From Pseudomonadales bacterium (GTDB taxonomy: Bacteria; Pseudomonadota; Gammaproteobacteria; Pseudomonadales; Azotimanducaceae), in NCBI GenBank assembly GCA_023300545.1, contig JALZVT010000010.1, positions 24,886 through 88,885 on the forward strand: 64,000 bases of DNA. Reading direction: 5' to 3'. Within the stretch, counting starts at the first letter, position 1. The number at the start of each line of letters is the position of its first letter. Of the stretch, positions 37,098 through 46,248 are shown in pieces. Position numbers and translations under genes: made by a program. The notes beneath the pieces are model-generated. The model was not told where the DNA came from. It did not search any database and saw only the letters and a list, made by a program, of their open reading frames with translations.

Positions 37098-37954
37098 GTT
37101 CAGCGTTTGTCACTCTGCAAAAGTTATTGCCAAAGCACCTTATGTCGCGCTTCGGCGGCCTGCTTGCCGCCAGCGAACTGGGTTTTATTTGCACGCCCAT
37201 AATTACTCTTTTCAAGCTCGCTTACGGCATTTCTCTCGAGGAGGCCGAGCGTAAACAGGTCAGCGACTACAAAAGCTTCAACGATTTTTTCACCCGGGCG
37301 CTGGCCCCCGGCGAGCGCCCGATCGATGGTGGAGACAACGTGCTGGTTTCGCCCGTCGATGGCTTTGTTAGCGAATTTGGCCCCATCACCAACGGCTCAT
37401 TGCTGCAGGCTAAAGGCGTGCACTACGCCCTGGAAGATCTACTGGGCGACGCTGACCTCGCTCAACAGATGCAGGGCGGCCAGTTCATTACGCTGTACCT
37501 GGCACCGGCAAACTACCACCGCATTCACGCGGCAACGAGCGGCACCCTCACCCAAACCATCGCACTGCCCGGCGAGCTGTTCTCGGTGAACGCAACAACA
37601 GCCACCCACCTACCCGATCTGTTTGCTCGCAACGAACGATTGACCTGCGCCTACGACAGCCCCAACGGTACTGCCGCGATTGTGTTTGTGGGCGCCCTCA
37701 TCGTAGCCAGCATCGAAACAGTATGGGGTGACGCTCAATCGCCGTACCAAACAAAAGAATCACGCACTCAGAACTGGTCCTTCAAACAAGGCGAGGAAAT
37801 GGGTCGGTTTCTACTCGGCTCTACCGTCGTGCTGTGCCTACCTGCAGGCGTCGAATTTGTGCCAGAGGTACAGCCGGGGGCAATCGTGAAAATGGGCATG
37901 CGACTGGGCGAATGGGGCGGGAGGAATTCTGACATCGAAGCCGCGAATCGCTAA
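37094..37954 (+). CDS. psd: Phosphatidylserine decarboxylase proenzyme
   Basis: Psd converts phosphatidylserine to phosphatidylethanolamine at the inner membrane and cleaves itself to form a pyruvoyl group. The cleavage motif is present as GRFLLGSTVVL (Gly-Ser). YLAPANYHRIHAATSG carries the conserved His residues. I chose TTG 37094 as start because it overlaps the rhdA stop and gives the family N-terminus. The frame is open upstream but would read through rhdA in another frame. The product is 286 residues. Confidence 0.95.
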   Translation: MSSAFVTLQKLLPKHLMSRFGGLLAASELGFICTPIITLFKLAYGISLEEAERKQVSDYKSFNDFFTRALAPGERPIDGGDNVLVSPVDGFVSEFGPITNGSLLQAKGVHYALEDLLGDADLAQQMQGGQFITLYLAPANYHRIHAATSGTLTQTIALPGELFSVNATTATHLPDLFARNERLTCAYDSPNGTAAIVFVGALIVASIETVWGDAQSPYQTKESRTQNWSFKQGEEMGRFLLGSTVVLCLPAGVEFVPEVQPGAIVKMGMRLGEWGGRNSDIEAANR

Positions 37955-38835
37955 CGGCGTAGCCAACCAAAGGCCTGCACATCAGTCAGCGATTGCGCGC
38001 CCTGACGCAGCTGCAGCAAGCGATCAAAACCTAGGGCTACGCCCGCACAGCTGGGTAGTCCGGCATCAACAGCGGCGAGCAATCGCGGATCAGGGTTCAC
38101 TGGGGGCAAGCCCTGCTGGTCCCGTACCTGCTGGTCTGCCGCAAAACGCTCGCGATGTACCGCCGGGTCCGTAAGCTCAAAATAACCGTTAGCGAGTTCC
38201 ACACCGTCAACCACCAACTCAAAGCGTCGCGCAATCGCAGAATCAGCATCGTCCAGGCGCGCCAGCACCGCCTCTCCCGCCGGGTAGTCGACAATAAATC
38301 GGCGACCTGGGCCCAGCGCTTCCAGCGCGTTAACCACTCGCAGATCAGCGTGATTGGTGGAGGGTACGTCGCGCCGTTCGGCGACGCTGAGGGTGCCACT
38401 AGCAAGTAACTGGGCGTAGCTGAGCGTTTCGTAGAGTGCGGGGCCCAGCAGCGCATCAACTAGCTCCCCGACTTCGCTCATCAGCGCTCGATCGTCGAAC
38501 CCGAGTCGGTACCACTCGAGCATGATAAATTCCGGATTGTGCAACCGACCTTGCTCGCCGGCCCGAAACACCGGCCCGAGGGTGTAGTTATCACCCAGCC
38601 CTGCCGCCAGCAGACGCTTCTGGTGGTATTCGGTGGAGGTCTGGAGGTAGCCGTTACCGCCCTCAACGACCAAGGCTTGAATGTTGGGGTCGGTCACAGA
38701 GGCTGCGCCCAACAACGGAGTCTGCACTTCCAACACGTCACGATCGGCAAAAAATTGCCGGGCCAAGGCAAGTGCTACACCACGATCCCGCAATGCCGCG
38801 AGTGAAGCGCCCGGCGCCCAATTCAGATCATCCAC
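37951..38835 (-). CDS. epmA: EF-P (R)-beta-lysine ligase EpmA
   Basis: EpmA is a truncated class-II lysyl-tRNA synthetase that attaches beta-lysine to Lys34 of EF-P. Of 294 residues, motif 2 is seen in LGPVFRAGEQGRLHNPEFIM with EWYRLG, and motif 3 in GVALGFDRLLQLRQG. It has no tRNA-binding domain. The adjacent efp has the target lysine. It converges with psd, overlapping 4 bases. The aminomutase EpmB is not in the window. Confidence 0.95.
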   Translation of the reverse strand: MDDLNWAPGASLAALRDRGVALALARQFFADRDVLEVQTPLLGAASVTDPNIQALVVEGGNGYLQTSTEYHQKRLLAAGLGDNYTLGPVFRAGEQGRLHNPEFIMLEWYRLGFDDRALMSEVGELVDALLGPALYETLSYAQLLASGTLSVAERRDVPSTNHADLRVVNALEALGPGRRFIVDYPAGEAVLARLDDADSAIARRFELVVDGVELANGYFELTDPAVHRERFAADQQVRDQQGLPPVNPDPRLLAAVDAGLPSCAGVALGFDRLLQLRQGAQSLTDVQAFGWLRR

Positions 38836-38868
38836 GGCACCGCCTTTGGGACCAGTATTGGCACCGGA

Positions 38869-39435
38869 TCAGGCGCGGCTAACGTACTCGCCCGTGCGGG
38901 TGTCGATACGCAGTACTTCGCCTATGTTAATGAACAGCGGCACCTTGACGATGGCCCCGGTCTGCAAGGTCGCGGGCTTGGTACCCCCTTGCGCTGTGTC
39001 ACCTTTCAATCCGGGATCGGTTTCAGTGACCTCTAGTTCGACAAAATTAGGCAGCTCTACCGCGATAGGTGCGTCATTCCAAAGTGTAACTTGACAGGTA
39101 TCCTGCTCTTTAAGCCAATCTTTTGCCTCTCCCACTGCCGCTGCATCCGCAGCCAACTGCTCATAAGAGTCATCGGTGCGCATGAAATGCCAGAATTCAC
39201 CATCGGAGTAGAGGAATTCCATGTCCGTTTCCAGAACATCAGCCGCTTCTATCGACTCTCCGGACTTAAACGTACGCTCCCAAACCCGGCCACTCTTCAG
39301 GTTACGCATTTTTACGCGATTAAAGGCCTGTCCTTTGCCAGGTTTGACAAATTCGTTCTCAAGAATCGAGCAAGGCTCGCCTTCGAGCAGGACCTTGAGT
39401 CCCGCTTTGAATTCGTTAGTGGAGTAGTTCGCCAT
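38869..39435 (-). CDS. efp: Translation elongation factor P
   Basis: EF-P relieves ribosome stalling at polyproline. The frame extends 22 codons upstream, but ATG 39435 gives the standard 188-residue protein starting [14 protein letters not shown]. The modification loop is KPGKGQAF with Lys34, the residue used by EpmA, whose gene is next. The KOW, S1-like OB and C-terminal domains are all present. Confidence 0.98.
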   Translation of the reverse strand: MANYSTNEFKAGLKVLLEGEPCSILENEFVKPGKGQAFNRVKMRNLKSGRVWERTFKSGESIEAADVLETDMEFLYSDGEFWHFMRTDDSYEQLAADAAAVGEAKDWLKEQDTCQVTLWNDAPIAVELPNFVELEVTETDPGLKGDTAQGGTKPATLQTGAIVKVPLFINIGEVLRIDTRTGEYVSRA

Positions 39436-39520
39436 GCAGCCGTGCTTCCCAAGTGATACGCGGCTCGCATGATACCCCGTAAAACCGGGCATACGACACA
39501 CTCTGTCAAGCGCTATCCCC

Positions 39521-39526
39521 TATAAT
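39521..39526 (+). promoter_or_regulatory. Consensus -10 hexamer before the PilZ-like gene
   Basis: An exact TATAAT lies 25 bases before the ATG at 39552 in the efp/pilZ-like divergent region. No good -35 is found at 16-18 bases. It predicts a leader of about 20 bases. Confidence 0.4.
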
Positions 39527-39551
39527 GACCCCACTAATTGTCGGTTGAACC

Positions 39552-41465
39552 ATGGACGTCATCACAGCGGTTAAATTGACGACACCCGCCCCGGATCTGG
39601 GCCAGCTGTCGTTTTGCAAGTCTACCCCCAACGCATTAGCTGATTGGGTTGCAGGCTTGCCAATGGCCAACACTCAAAATACAGCAGATCAACTTCTGGG
39701 GGCGACTTCTGAAGTCGCTCGCCTCAATGTTCCGTCGATTGAGCGCATGCGCCTACTCGAAGAGCTGCGTCCAACGCTTGAATACATTTGCTCGCGACTC
39801 GATCGCACCTCAGGCAACTCGGACAACAGCGAAGAGCACTCCATGCTTGCTCAGCGCCTGCAAACCAATCTCACCATTGGTTACAAGGCAACCATTCGCG
39901 ACGCAAACCCGAGCAAAGCAGACGATCGCCGAGTTGTGACACTGGCAAGCCATCGCACCATCGCTGACCTGTCGCGGACGTTGCTGCGAAGTTGTCAGCA
40001 CTACGTTGCGCCCAGTCGTAACCTTTGGCTCGAACTGAACCAGCTCTACAGTCTTGCCGAACGCATGAACGTAGCGACGCACAAAATCACCGATGATGAA
40101 AATCATTCTGTGATGAACCTGAGTATTGCTGACCACTATATGCGCTGCATGTTGTTAGCCTGCGCAAAACCAAATCAGCTCAGACATCGCCAGCTCACGG
40201 CCATCTTCAATGCGCTTGAGCTCTGGGTCGGCTATGCCGAGATAGTTCCCAACGCTGAAGACTCGTTGTTTTGTATCGATCTCGAGAGTGATGAGCCACC
40301 GCGCTATACGCGTCTGGTAAAAGACAAAAGCAATCCATCACTACGCGGCCTGAATACCGGTACGCTGGTCTATCAGCTCGAAGCGTTCCTAAAGAACATC
40401 GACACTGAGCTGCCCGTTCCAGATTTCATGGAACCGTCAGTCGCCAACCACCTAGCATCGTGCTGGGGAGAAATAGCCAAACGTGGTTTCCGTCGCGCAC
40501 CCGCTAAGGGCCAAATGAAAGTGGCTGTTGGCATGCGTGGTGTGCACTACTTTATTTCTGGCGGCGTAGATTTCAGCGAACAGCTCGGCAACACCGATGC
40601 GATGCTAAAGCGTGAAATCAACCCCTTTCTAGTGACCGCAAACGGCGGCGTTGCCGGTGGTGTACAACCCAAACAAGACGCTTGGGGCAACTATCACGAC
40701 AAGGCTGTTTCTGAAACCATCGATCCTGGCGTCGACCTGCATCAATTTACTGAAGCACGCGCCCAAGAATCACAACGTCTTGGTGAAAGGCGGCAGAGAG
40801 AAGAACAACAACGAAACGAGCGCAGAGAGAAAGTACGCCGACAATCATTAGATCAGCAACTGGATACAGACGACGACTCAGCACCCAGTGAAGCACCGGA
40901 TGTACCTGCCGTTGAAGATCTACTCTATCCGTTCCATGAAGTAGAAGTTCAGGACACCAGCCCAGGCGGCTATAGAATCAGCTGGGGTGACGATGCCCCC
41001 ACCAACATGCAAGCTGGCGACATCATGGCGGTTCGTGAAGAACGTGACCAGCGCTGGTGTATCGCCGTTTTACGTTGGGTTCGCAAAGTAGAAGGTCAAA
41101 CCCAAACTGGCCTAGAACTCATGGCACCTCGCGCGATACCAGTTGCGATTCGCATCGTTCAAAAGAAAGGTGGACCAACCGACTACACGCGCGCACTGCT
41201 TTTGCCCGAGCTTTCGGCAATTCGCCAACCTGCGACTTTGATCACACCAGCGATCATGTTTAGCGAACAACAGAAAATCCACCTACAGCGCCAAGGCATT
41301 CAAGCTACGGCCCAGTTGGCAGAGGAACGACTAAGGACCGAGAGTTTTATCCAGTTCACATTCAGAATGCTTGATGGTTACTTGGAAAACTCTCAAATTG
41401 ACCTCAACATCAGTTCCGCGTGGGAAGTGACTGAGGACATCACCATGACAGCGAATCGAAACTAA
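39552..41465 (+). CDS. Large PilZ-like domain protein next to fimX
   Basis: A 637-residue cytoplasmic protein of poorly known function. The C-terminal third has a PilZ-like beta barrel: VQDTSPGGYRISW (the D/NxSxxG element), then GDIMAVREERDQRWCIAVLR and TGLELMAPRAIPVAIRI. I see no upstream RxxxR motif, so c-di-GMP binding is uncertain. A charged coiled-coil-like stretch (about residues 400-440) precedes it, and the N-terminal 380 residues look all-helical and unrecognised. The gene sits immediately upstream of the fimX-like gene, the same arrangement I recall in Pseudomonas. A role in type IV pilus control with FimX is likely but inferred. Confidence 0.7.
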   Translation: MDVITAVKLTTPAPDLGQLSFCKSTPNALADWVAGLPMANTQNTADQLLGATSEVARLNVPSIERMRLLEELRPTLEYICSRLDRTSGNSDNSEEHSMLAQRLQTNLTIGYKATIRDANPSKADDRRVVTLASHRTIADLSRTLLRSCQHYVAPSRNLWLELNQLYSLAERMNVATHKITDDENHSVMNLSIADHYMRCMLLACAKPNQLRHRQLTAIFNALELWVGYAEIVPNAEDSLFCIDLESDEPPRYTRLVKDKSNPSLRGLNTGTLVYQLEAFLKNIDTELPVPDFMEPSVANHLASCWGEIAKRGFRRAPAKGQMKVAVGMRGVHYFISGGVDFSEQLGNTDAMLKREINPFLVTANGGVAGGVQPKQDAWGNYHDKAVSETIDPGVDLHQFTEARAQESQRLGERRQREEQQRNERREKVRRQSLDQQLDTDDDSAPSEAPDVPAVEDLLYPFHEVEVQDTSPGGYRISWGDDAPTNMQAGDIMAVREERDQRWCIAVLRWVRKVEGQTQTGLELMAPRAIPVAIRIVQKKGGPTDYTRALLLPELSAIRQPATLITPAIMFSEQQKIHLQRQGIQATAQLAEERLRTESFIQFTFRMLDGYLENSQIDLNISSAWEVTEDITMTANRN

Positions 41466-41583
41466 AAATACGATTCCGCTTCTCACGTCCGCTTTCGAGT
41501 AGATTGCTCGAGATAATTCTGAAGTATTGTTCGTCAGCACTGCTGATTTGGCAGACGCTAACGAACAAGTAATAAAGGACAAT

Positions 41584-43635
41584 GTGGCTGAAATGAGTTC
41601 GCCAGCACCAGTACGTTTGCTAATCGCCGATGGCTCAGAGAATCGCGCCCACGAGGTCGACTCCGCTCTGCGCAATATGGGTATCAGCACACGTATGGCT
41701 ATTGCCGAAGACCCTCAAGCGGCTCGTGATGCATTCCAGGAAGGTTCTGTAGACCTTCTGCTAATCCATCACTCACTGCCTGATATAAATGGCACCTTGA
41801 GATCTCTCCGGCAGATCTGCGCCGACCTGCCAATTGTCGTCGCTACCCAGTCTGATGACCCAGTAGCTGCTCTCGAGCTCATGGATCTCGGAGCGACTCA
41901 TGTTGTGGAAGATTCAAAAAACCAACTGCTCGGCAAGATCATCGATCGCGAAGCAGAGCACATGCTCGCCCGCGTGAAGCTCGCACAGGTCGAACGCGAA
42001 CTGGCCGAAGTGCAGCAGCGCTGCGAACAGTTACTCGGAGCCTCAGCTGTACCTATCGCGTACGTGCATGAAGGCATGCATATTTTCGCCAACAATGAAT
42101 ACTCAGCCTTGTTCGGTTTCGAAGACGCTGACGAACTAATGGGCATAGCGCTCATGGATCTGTTCGCCAATGAGTCGACTGAGCTCGTAAAAGAACAACT
42201 AAAGCAAATTCGCAACTCAGGTATTGTCGAGCCCTTTGAGTGCCAAGCACAGGCAAACGACGGCGCCACGTTTAACGCAGAGTTCGCACTCAGCGCAACG
42301 CATTACGACGGTGAGCTATCTACCCAGGTAATGGTCAAAACACTCGCCGTCGCAACGGAGCAGACTGCACCGCTACAGCACAAGCCCACTCAGGGCGGCT
42401 CCACCATCGATCAGTTCTTGCACCATCTTGAGCGTGCCTGCGAACAAAACAAAGATCGCCAGCACGTGATGCTGATCGCTCAGATCGACAATTTCGACGA
42501 ACAACAGTCAACACTTGGGGTTCGTTCAGCTAATCAACTGGCTGCTCACGTGGGAGCAGAACTCGAAGGCGCCGTTGGCCTCGAGCGCTACTCACGAATC
42601 GACAACCACCGTTTTGCGATGTATTTATCCGGCGCAACGGAGTCAGAAAATCAGTCGAGCGTCGACAGCCTGCGTCTGCGAATAGAACAGATGCGCGCGG
42701 AGATCAACGATAACCCGACAACAACAACCATTTCGATCGTCGCTGTAACTACCGAAAATACGCCGTCGATTGAATCTGCATTGGACGAAGGCTTTCTGCT
42801 GCTTATCGCCCATGAGGGTGAAAACGAAATAATCTGGCCCGAGCCAGAAACAGATTTCGACGATCCAGCCAGCGTTTCCCAACAGGTTCTTCGACAGGTC
42901 AACCAGGCGATTGAGAAACACAGCTTTGCCCTGCTGTTTCAACCAATCATCAGCTTGCGTGGCGATGAAGACGAGCACTACGAAGTGTTCTTACGCATGA
43001 TCGATGACAATGGCGAGCAAGTCGCACCAGGCAACTTTCTGCGCACGGCCATTGATGCAGGCGTCGCCGGAAAAATTGATCGCTGGGTAGTTCTGCAGTC
43101 AATCAAACTGCTGTCAGGGCATCGCGCCAAGGGCCACGACACTCGAATCACGATCAATCTCACCAGCAACAGCGTTGCAGATGAAGAATTTGCGCAATGG
43201 CTCTCCGTAGCCATTAAAGCCGCCCGACTGCCGAGCGATGCGGTTATTTTCCAAATCACAGAAGAAGACGCTCTGGAATACATCGAACAAACCAGAGAAT
43301 TTGTGGAAACGCTGCGAGGCATGCATGTGAGAGCATCTATCTCGCGCTTCGGCCTGCAGGGTGACACTACAAAGCTGATCGAACGCATTCCTGTCGACTT
43401 TGTGAAACTTGACGGCTCTCATGTTCAGAACATGAATGACAGCCCAGAATCTAGCACTGCGGTCACTGAGATGATTAAAGACCTACAGGCAATGGGCAAA
43501 CTAACCATCGTCCCTATGGTTGAGAACGCACAGATTCTGTCGACGCTATGGCAAGCGGGCGCGAACTACATTCAAGGTCACTACCTGCAAGAGCCCAGCG
43601 ATCGAATGGCGTACGATTTCAGCACCGGCGACTAA
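41584..43635 (+). CDS. fimX: FimX-like c-di-GMP receptor (REC-PAS-degenerate GGDEF-degenerate EAL)
   Basis: FimX is a polar c-di-GMP effector controlling type IV pilus assembly and twitching. The domain order is a receiver-like region (about residues 10-120, with DLLLIHHSLP lacking the phospho-Asp), PAS (150-245), GGDEF-like (275-415) and EAL-like (430-675). The GGDEF site is replaced by RIDNHRFA, and EAL by EVF (HYEVFLRM). The DDFG metal loop reads SRFGLQG, so neither catalytic activity is expected, as in true FimX. GTG 41584 is favoured by AAAGGA just before it, while ATG 41593 is an alternative. It follows the PilZ-like gene. Confidence 0.85.
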   Translation: MAEMSSPAPVRLLIADGSENRAHEVDSALRNMGISTRMAIAEDPQAARDAFQEGSVDLLLIHHSLPDINGTLRSLRQICADLPIVVATQSDDPVAALELMDLGATHVVEDSKNQLLGKIIDREAEHMLARVKLAQVERELAEVQQRCEQLLGASAVPIAYVHEGMHIFANNEYSALFGFEDADELMGIALMDLFANESTELVKEQLKQIRNSGIVEPFECQAQANDGATFNAEFALSATHYDGELSTQVMVKTLAVATEQTAPLQHKPTQGGSTIDQFLHHLERACEQNKDRQHVMLIAQIDNFDEQQSTLGVRSANQLAAHVGAELEGAVGLERYSRIDNHRFAMYLSGATESENQSSVDSLRLRIEQMRAEINDNPTTTTISIVAVTTENTPSIESALDEGFLLLIAHEGENEIIWPEPETDFDDPASVSQQVLRQVNQAIEKHSFALLFQPIISLRGDEDEHYEVFLRMIDDNGEQVAPGNFLRTAIDAGVAGKIDRWVVLQSIKLLSGHRAKGHDTRITINLTSNSVADEEFAQWLSVAIKAARLPSDAVIFQITEEDALEYIEQTREFVETLRGMHVRASISRFGLQGDTTKLIERIPVDFVKLDGSHVQNMNDSPESSTAVTEMIKDLQAMGKLTIVPMVENAQILSTLWQAGANYIQGHYLQEPSDRMAYDFSTGD

Positions 43636-43643
43636 AGCCGGCG

Positions 43644-44906
43644 CTAAGCTCCGACGTTTTCGATCTCTGTATCGCTAAAACCAAGCAGATAGAGCACAGC
43701 ATCTAAGCCAAACTGAGAGATGGCGTGCTCCGCGCTTGAGCGCACAACGGGCTTGGCGTGAAACGCAATTCCCAATCCCGCAGCAGCCAACATCGGCAGG
43801 TCGTTGGCGCCGTCGCCCAGAGCAATGGCCTGCTCCGGCGAAATTCCTTCCGCTAAACAAAGCTCACCGAGTATTCGCGCCTTTGCTGTCGCGTCCACAA
43901 TGGGACCCGCTACTTCGCCAGTCGCAACACCGTCAGCAAACTCCAGAGAGTTGGCGTAAACGTGGTCAATTCCCAAACGCGCCGCCAGTTGGTCCCCAAC
44001 AAACTGAAAGCCTCCCGACAGTACGGCAATCTTATAGCCAAAGTGCTTTAGCGCCCGAATCAGCCGCTCGGCACCGTCACTCAAAGGAACAGTACTCGCA
44101 ACCTCTAGCAATGCGTCTTGCGACATCCCCTTGAGCAACGCCACCCGCGCGCGAAAACTGGCTTGAAAATCGAGTTCTCCAGCCATCGCCCGCTCAGTAA
44201 TCGCGGCAACCTCGTCGTACACACCGTGCAGGCGCGCCAGCTCGTCGATAACCTCAACTTGAATCAAGGTCGAATCCATATCAAAAGCAACCAGCCGGCG
44301 ATTGCGTCGATAAACGCTGTCGAGCTGAATGCTGCAATCAAAATCGAGATTACCCCCCGCAGCTAGCAGTTCAATTTTCAGAGCGCGCTCATCTGCCAGC
44401 GCACCACGCAAGGTCATCGCTACGCTCGCCCGGGCCGGGCCCGACGGCAGGCTGGCGTCTGCACCACGAGCCGCATCGAGCGGCACCCGATTAGATAACC
44501 GCTCAACTCCAAGAATATTCAGTCCGTGGCGGGAGGTAATGGTACTGATTGCCGCTAGTTGGCTTGCCGTCAAGCCGGGACTCAGCAGAGTAAGGATGTA
44601 ACGTGGCTGGCCTTGCTGCCCCACCCAGGCTGCATAGTCTGATTCCACAATCGGCCGATATTCAAAGCCAACATCGCGCCGCGTCGCAAGCTCGGTAATG
44701 GCTGTCAGCGTGCGCTGCTGAGAGGTGGCATCACAAGGAAAGCGCACCAGCAAACCAAGCACCAACTGACTGTGCACAATGGCCTGGCCGATATCGAGAA
44801 CCTGCGCATCTACCTCCGCGAGCTCAGCCGTTACTTCGGACATAAGACCAACGCGGTCTTCACCGGAAATATTTAGTAAAACAACAGGGGCCTGAAGGTC
44901 AGTCAA
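43644..44906 (-). CDS. serB: Phosphoserine phosphatase SerB with ACT-like N-terminus
   Basis: SerB performs the last step of serine synthesis. The HAD motif I is AFDMDSTLIQVEVIDELA, motif II is KIAVLSGGFQFV, and motif III/IV includes IALGDGANDLPMLAAAGLG. The N-terminal 200 residues form two ACT-like regulatory domains, giving 420 residues. The start appears to be TTG at 44906, because the first ATG would cut into the first ACT strand. It converges with fimX, and a 9-bp imperfect stem (43621-43645) covers both stops. Confidence 0.96.
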   Translation of the reverse strand: MTDLQAPVVLLNISGEDRVGLMSEVTAELAEVDAQVLDIGQAIVHSQLVLGLLVRFPCDATSQQRTLTAITELATRRDVGFEYRPIVESDYAAWVGQQGQPRYILTLLSPGLTASQLAAISTITSRHGLNILGVERLSNRVPLDAARGADASLPSGPARASVAMTLRGALADERALKIELLAAGGNLDFDCSIQLDSVYRRNRRLVAFDMDSTLIQVEVIDELARLHGVYDEVAAITERAMAGELDFQASFRARVALLKGMSQDALLEVASTVPLSDGAERLIRALKHFGYKIAVLSGGFQFVGDQLAARLGIDHVYANSLEFADGVATGEVAGPIVDATAKARILGELCLAEGISPEQAIALGDGANDLPMLAAAGLGIAFHAKPVVRSSAEHAISQFGLDAVLYLLGFSDTEIENVGA

Positions 44907-45000
44907 TAGTGGCTCGTTCTTGCAGCATACTGGTGAGAGCCATCATACTAACGCTTGCCCTCCAACCTCTACATCTAGGTTCGCATCCGCGCCTCTCTTC

Positions 45001-46233
45001 ATGTCCGAACCACTCCTTACATCAGCACCCGAATCGCCTCACCTGCCCGCGAGCGGTCCGGCCGAGCACTTCGCCGCGCTTGCCAGGCGCACTCAACTCA
45101 TCGCGGTAGCGCTATTGAGCCTTGCCTTGCTGGCCGGTCTAGAGACCTTAATAGCAAAAGACTACCGGGAGGCGGCCTACCTTGAGAGCTATGGCAGCCT
45201 GGTCGCGAGCCAACTGGCCCGACTTGGCCAAGACGCTATGGTGCGGGAAGACGCAATAGCGCTGAACGTGCTGGCGGAACAGGTGGTTGCAGAGCCGGCG
45301 ATCCTGCAAGTCGAAATCTATTCGATGGACGGCGCAACACTGGCCTCTTATACAAGCTCGGCTGCTGGTGCACCGCACACCCTAAGCACCAGCGCGACAA
45401 AAAACAGCCGAGAGTTCACACGTCCTATTCAGCTCGTCGACGCAACAGCCGGCTTCGTGAAGGTGATTGTTGCCACCGATGCACTACAACCGGCGCACGA
45501 CGACTATCACCTGCAAGATCAGCTGCGCGTTGCCGCCGCGCTCGTGCTGAGCGCAGTTGCTCTCATACTCCTGATTACCTGGTTAACCCGCCTGGGCCTG
45601 CAACCATCCGCAAACGCGCAACCATCGGCAGACACGAGCACATCCCAAATCAGCGGCGCACAAACTCACTTTTATCTGCTGCTGGTGAACCTGTTTAATG
45701 GCAATGACATGTCCGCTTCACGCCGCGATGCCCTTATGACCCAAGCAAACGGTAACGCCAAAGCCGTAGCGACGCTGTATCAAGGCTCCGTACAAAAACT
45801 ATCATCTACCGCCACCGCGGTTTTGTTTGCTGAGGTCGATGCGCCGGAACGCAGCTTTCAGGCCGCCTGCGCCGCGCTGGTGCTGGCCCAACTGGGCAAC
45901 CAGCCCGGCGGCGCTCGATACCGCTACTCATTGCAACACCTGCAGCTACCCCTCGGTTCTGAGTCACTACTGCATCCGAGCGTCGATGAACAATTAGAAG
46001 ACGCACTGCTTCACGCCGCGCTCGCAGAAGACAATGCGGTCGCACTGGGAGCAGAGTTTGCCCGTCAGCTACCACGTTCGGAGCGTCTCGAACTCACTAG
46101 CGAACACAGCCCCGCTCTGGCGGGTTTGCACACCGGCAAGACCCAGGATTATTTTCTAATGAGCGGCGCAAAGCCGGCCACTGCCTCGATGTTAGCTAAT
46201 CAGATTCAGGCCCTACGCGCGCCCTCAAACTGA
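45001..46233 (+). CDS. AhpA/YtjB-family membrane protein
   Basis: A 410-residue inner-membrane protein. Two helices (about residues 35-55 and 178-197) flank a periplasmic domain (EVYSMDG-type region VEIYSMDGATLASYTS). The C-terminal cytoplasmic part is Ala/Leu rich. It stands divergent from serB, the same arrangement as E. coli ytjB (smp) next to serB, which supports the family call. The frame is open further upstream, but ATG 45001 gives a sensible N-terminus. Function is unknown. Confidence 0.65.
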   Translation: MSEPLLTSAPESPHLPASGPAEHFAALARRTQLIAVALLSLALLAGLETLIAKDYREAAYLESYGSLVASQLARLGQDAMVREDAIALNVLAEQVVAEPAILQVEIYSMDGATLASYTSSAAGAPHTLSTSATKNSREFTRPIQLVDATAGFVKVIVATDALQPAHDDYHLQDQLRVAAALVLSAVALILLITWLTRLGLQPSANAQPSADTSTSQISGAQTHFYLLLVNLFNGNDMSASRRDALMTQANGNAKAVATLYQGSVQKLSSTATAVLFAEVDAPERSFQAACAALVLAQLGNQPGGARYRYSLQHLQLPLGSESLLHPSVDEQLEDALLHAALAEDNAVALGAEFARQLPRSERLELTSEHSPALAGLHTGKTQDYFLMSGAKPATASMLANQIQALRAPSN

Positions 46234-46248
46234 TCAGCACAAACCAGC

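Noticed and set aside
43621..43645. Imperfect hairpin over the fimX and serB stops as a terminator
   Set aside because: It has one mismatch, lies mostly within coding sequence and has no T-tract, so it was not listed as a separate feature.
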